Source of the DNA: Kiritimatiellales bacterium
Lineage (GTDB): Bacteria; Verrucomicrobiota; Kiritimatiellia; Kiritimatiellales; Pontiellaceae
Reading direction: 5' to 3'
Length of the DNA stretch: 6,464 bases
Assembly (NCBI GenBank): GCA_030621805.1
Contig: JAUXGY010000104.1
Location: 1-6,464, forward strand
The notes beneath the pieces were generated by a model. The model had not been told where the DNA came from. It was given only the letters and a program-made list of their open reading frames with translations, and ran no database searches. The number at the start of each line of letters is the position of its first letter. Within the stretch, counting starts at the first letter, position 1. The translations under genes and the position numbers were made by a program. Of the stretch, positions 6,327 to 6,464 are shown piece after piece.

Positions 6327-6464
6327 ATGAAAATTGGATTCATAGCGATGAGCGGTATCCGCGCGTGCGATACCGAACTGTTGGAACTCGGACTCACCCT
6401 CCCCGGATTTGTGGAACGCAGCAAACAGATTGCATCGCTACCCAGTCTTGGGTTGCTAACGCTG
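6327..6464 (+). CDS. Probable B12-binding radical SAM protein, N-terminal fragment (runs off the window)
   Basis: Only the first 46 residues are present. They begin with a beta strand, MKIGFIAMSG, and continue through LGLTLPGFVERSK to ASLPSLGLLTL. The opening strand followed by a PxLGLLxLA-type segment is typical of the N-terminal cobalamin-binding Rossmann domain of class B radical SAM enzymes. The CxxxCxxC cluster motif would lie beyond the window, so the radical SAM call rests on resemblance. It starts 3 bases after the membrane-protein stop with a good ribosome binding site, as the fourth gene of the operon. Enzymes of this class often methylate or rearrange unreactive carbons, and in this setting a lipid substrate is a guess. 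Confidence 0.65.
   Translation, partial: MKIGFIAMSGIRACDTELLELGLTLPGFVERSKQIASLPSLGLLTL

Noticed and set aside
6345..6368. CGGTATC...GATACCG inverted repeat near the start of the radical SAM gene
   Set aside because: It lies in coding sequence, has no REP head and matches no other repeat here; probably chance.
1..6464. CRISPR arrays, tRNA or rRNA genes, insertion sequences
   Set aside because: No regularly spaced repeats, RNA gene signatures or transposase motifs were seen; the only mobile-type DNA is the REP pairs.

Overview
This window looks like a chromosomal segment of a Gram-negative bacterium that has sigma-54. The protein families (a receiver-less sigma-54 activator with an all-helical N-terminal region, and a transporter-acyltransferase-acyl ligase fusion) resemble those I associate with the Planctomycetes-Verrucomicrobia-Lentisphaerae-Kiritimatiellota group. 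That placement comes from family resemblance only and is tentative.

Layout. Bases 1-90 are AT-rich and hold no gene. A minus-strand gene (about 1512 down to 91) encodes a sigma-54 activator (bEBP). An intergenic region of about 170 bases follows and carries a strong -24/-12 (sigma-54) promoter pointing right, plus a small inverted repeat about 120 bases upstream of the predicted transcription start. To the right are four tightly packed plus-strand genes. The first is an LplT-PlsC-AMP-ligase triple fusion (1681-5019). The second is a secreted alpha/beta hydrolase, probably a lipase (5016-5840). The third is a four-helix membrane protein of unknown function (5833-6324). The fourth is the start of a probable B12-binding radical SAM protein (6327 to the window end). 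Genes 1/2 and 2/3 overlap by a few bases, and gene 4 starts 3 bases after gene 3 stops, so this reads as one operon continuing past the window.

How they may work together. The fusion protein should bring lysophospholipid across the inner membrane and re-acylate it. The hydrolase could release acyl chains or lysolipids in the envelope. The radical SAM protein could perform an unusual modification, perhaps of a lipid. I infer a sigma-54-controlled membrane-lipid remodelling operon switched by the divergent activator. The signal sensed and the final product are not visible here.

The most unexpected structure is a set of four REP-type palindromes. Each is a GTAG-like head plus an 8-3-8 hairpin. 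They form two inverted, BIME-like pairs at the 3' ends of genes 2 and 3. Both pairs lie in the same reading frame, are translated as C-terminal tails, and end just before the ribosome binding site of the next gene.
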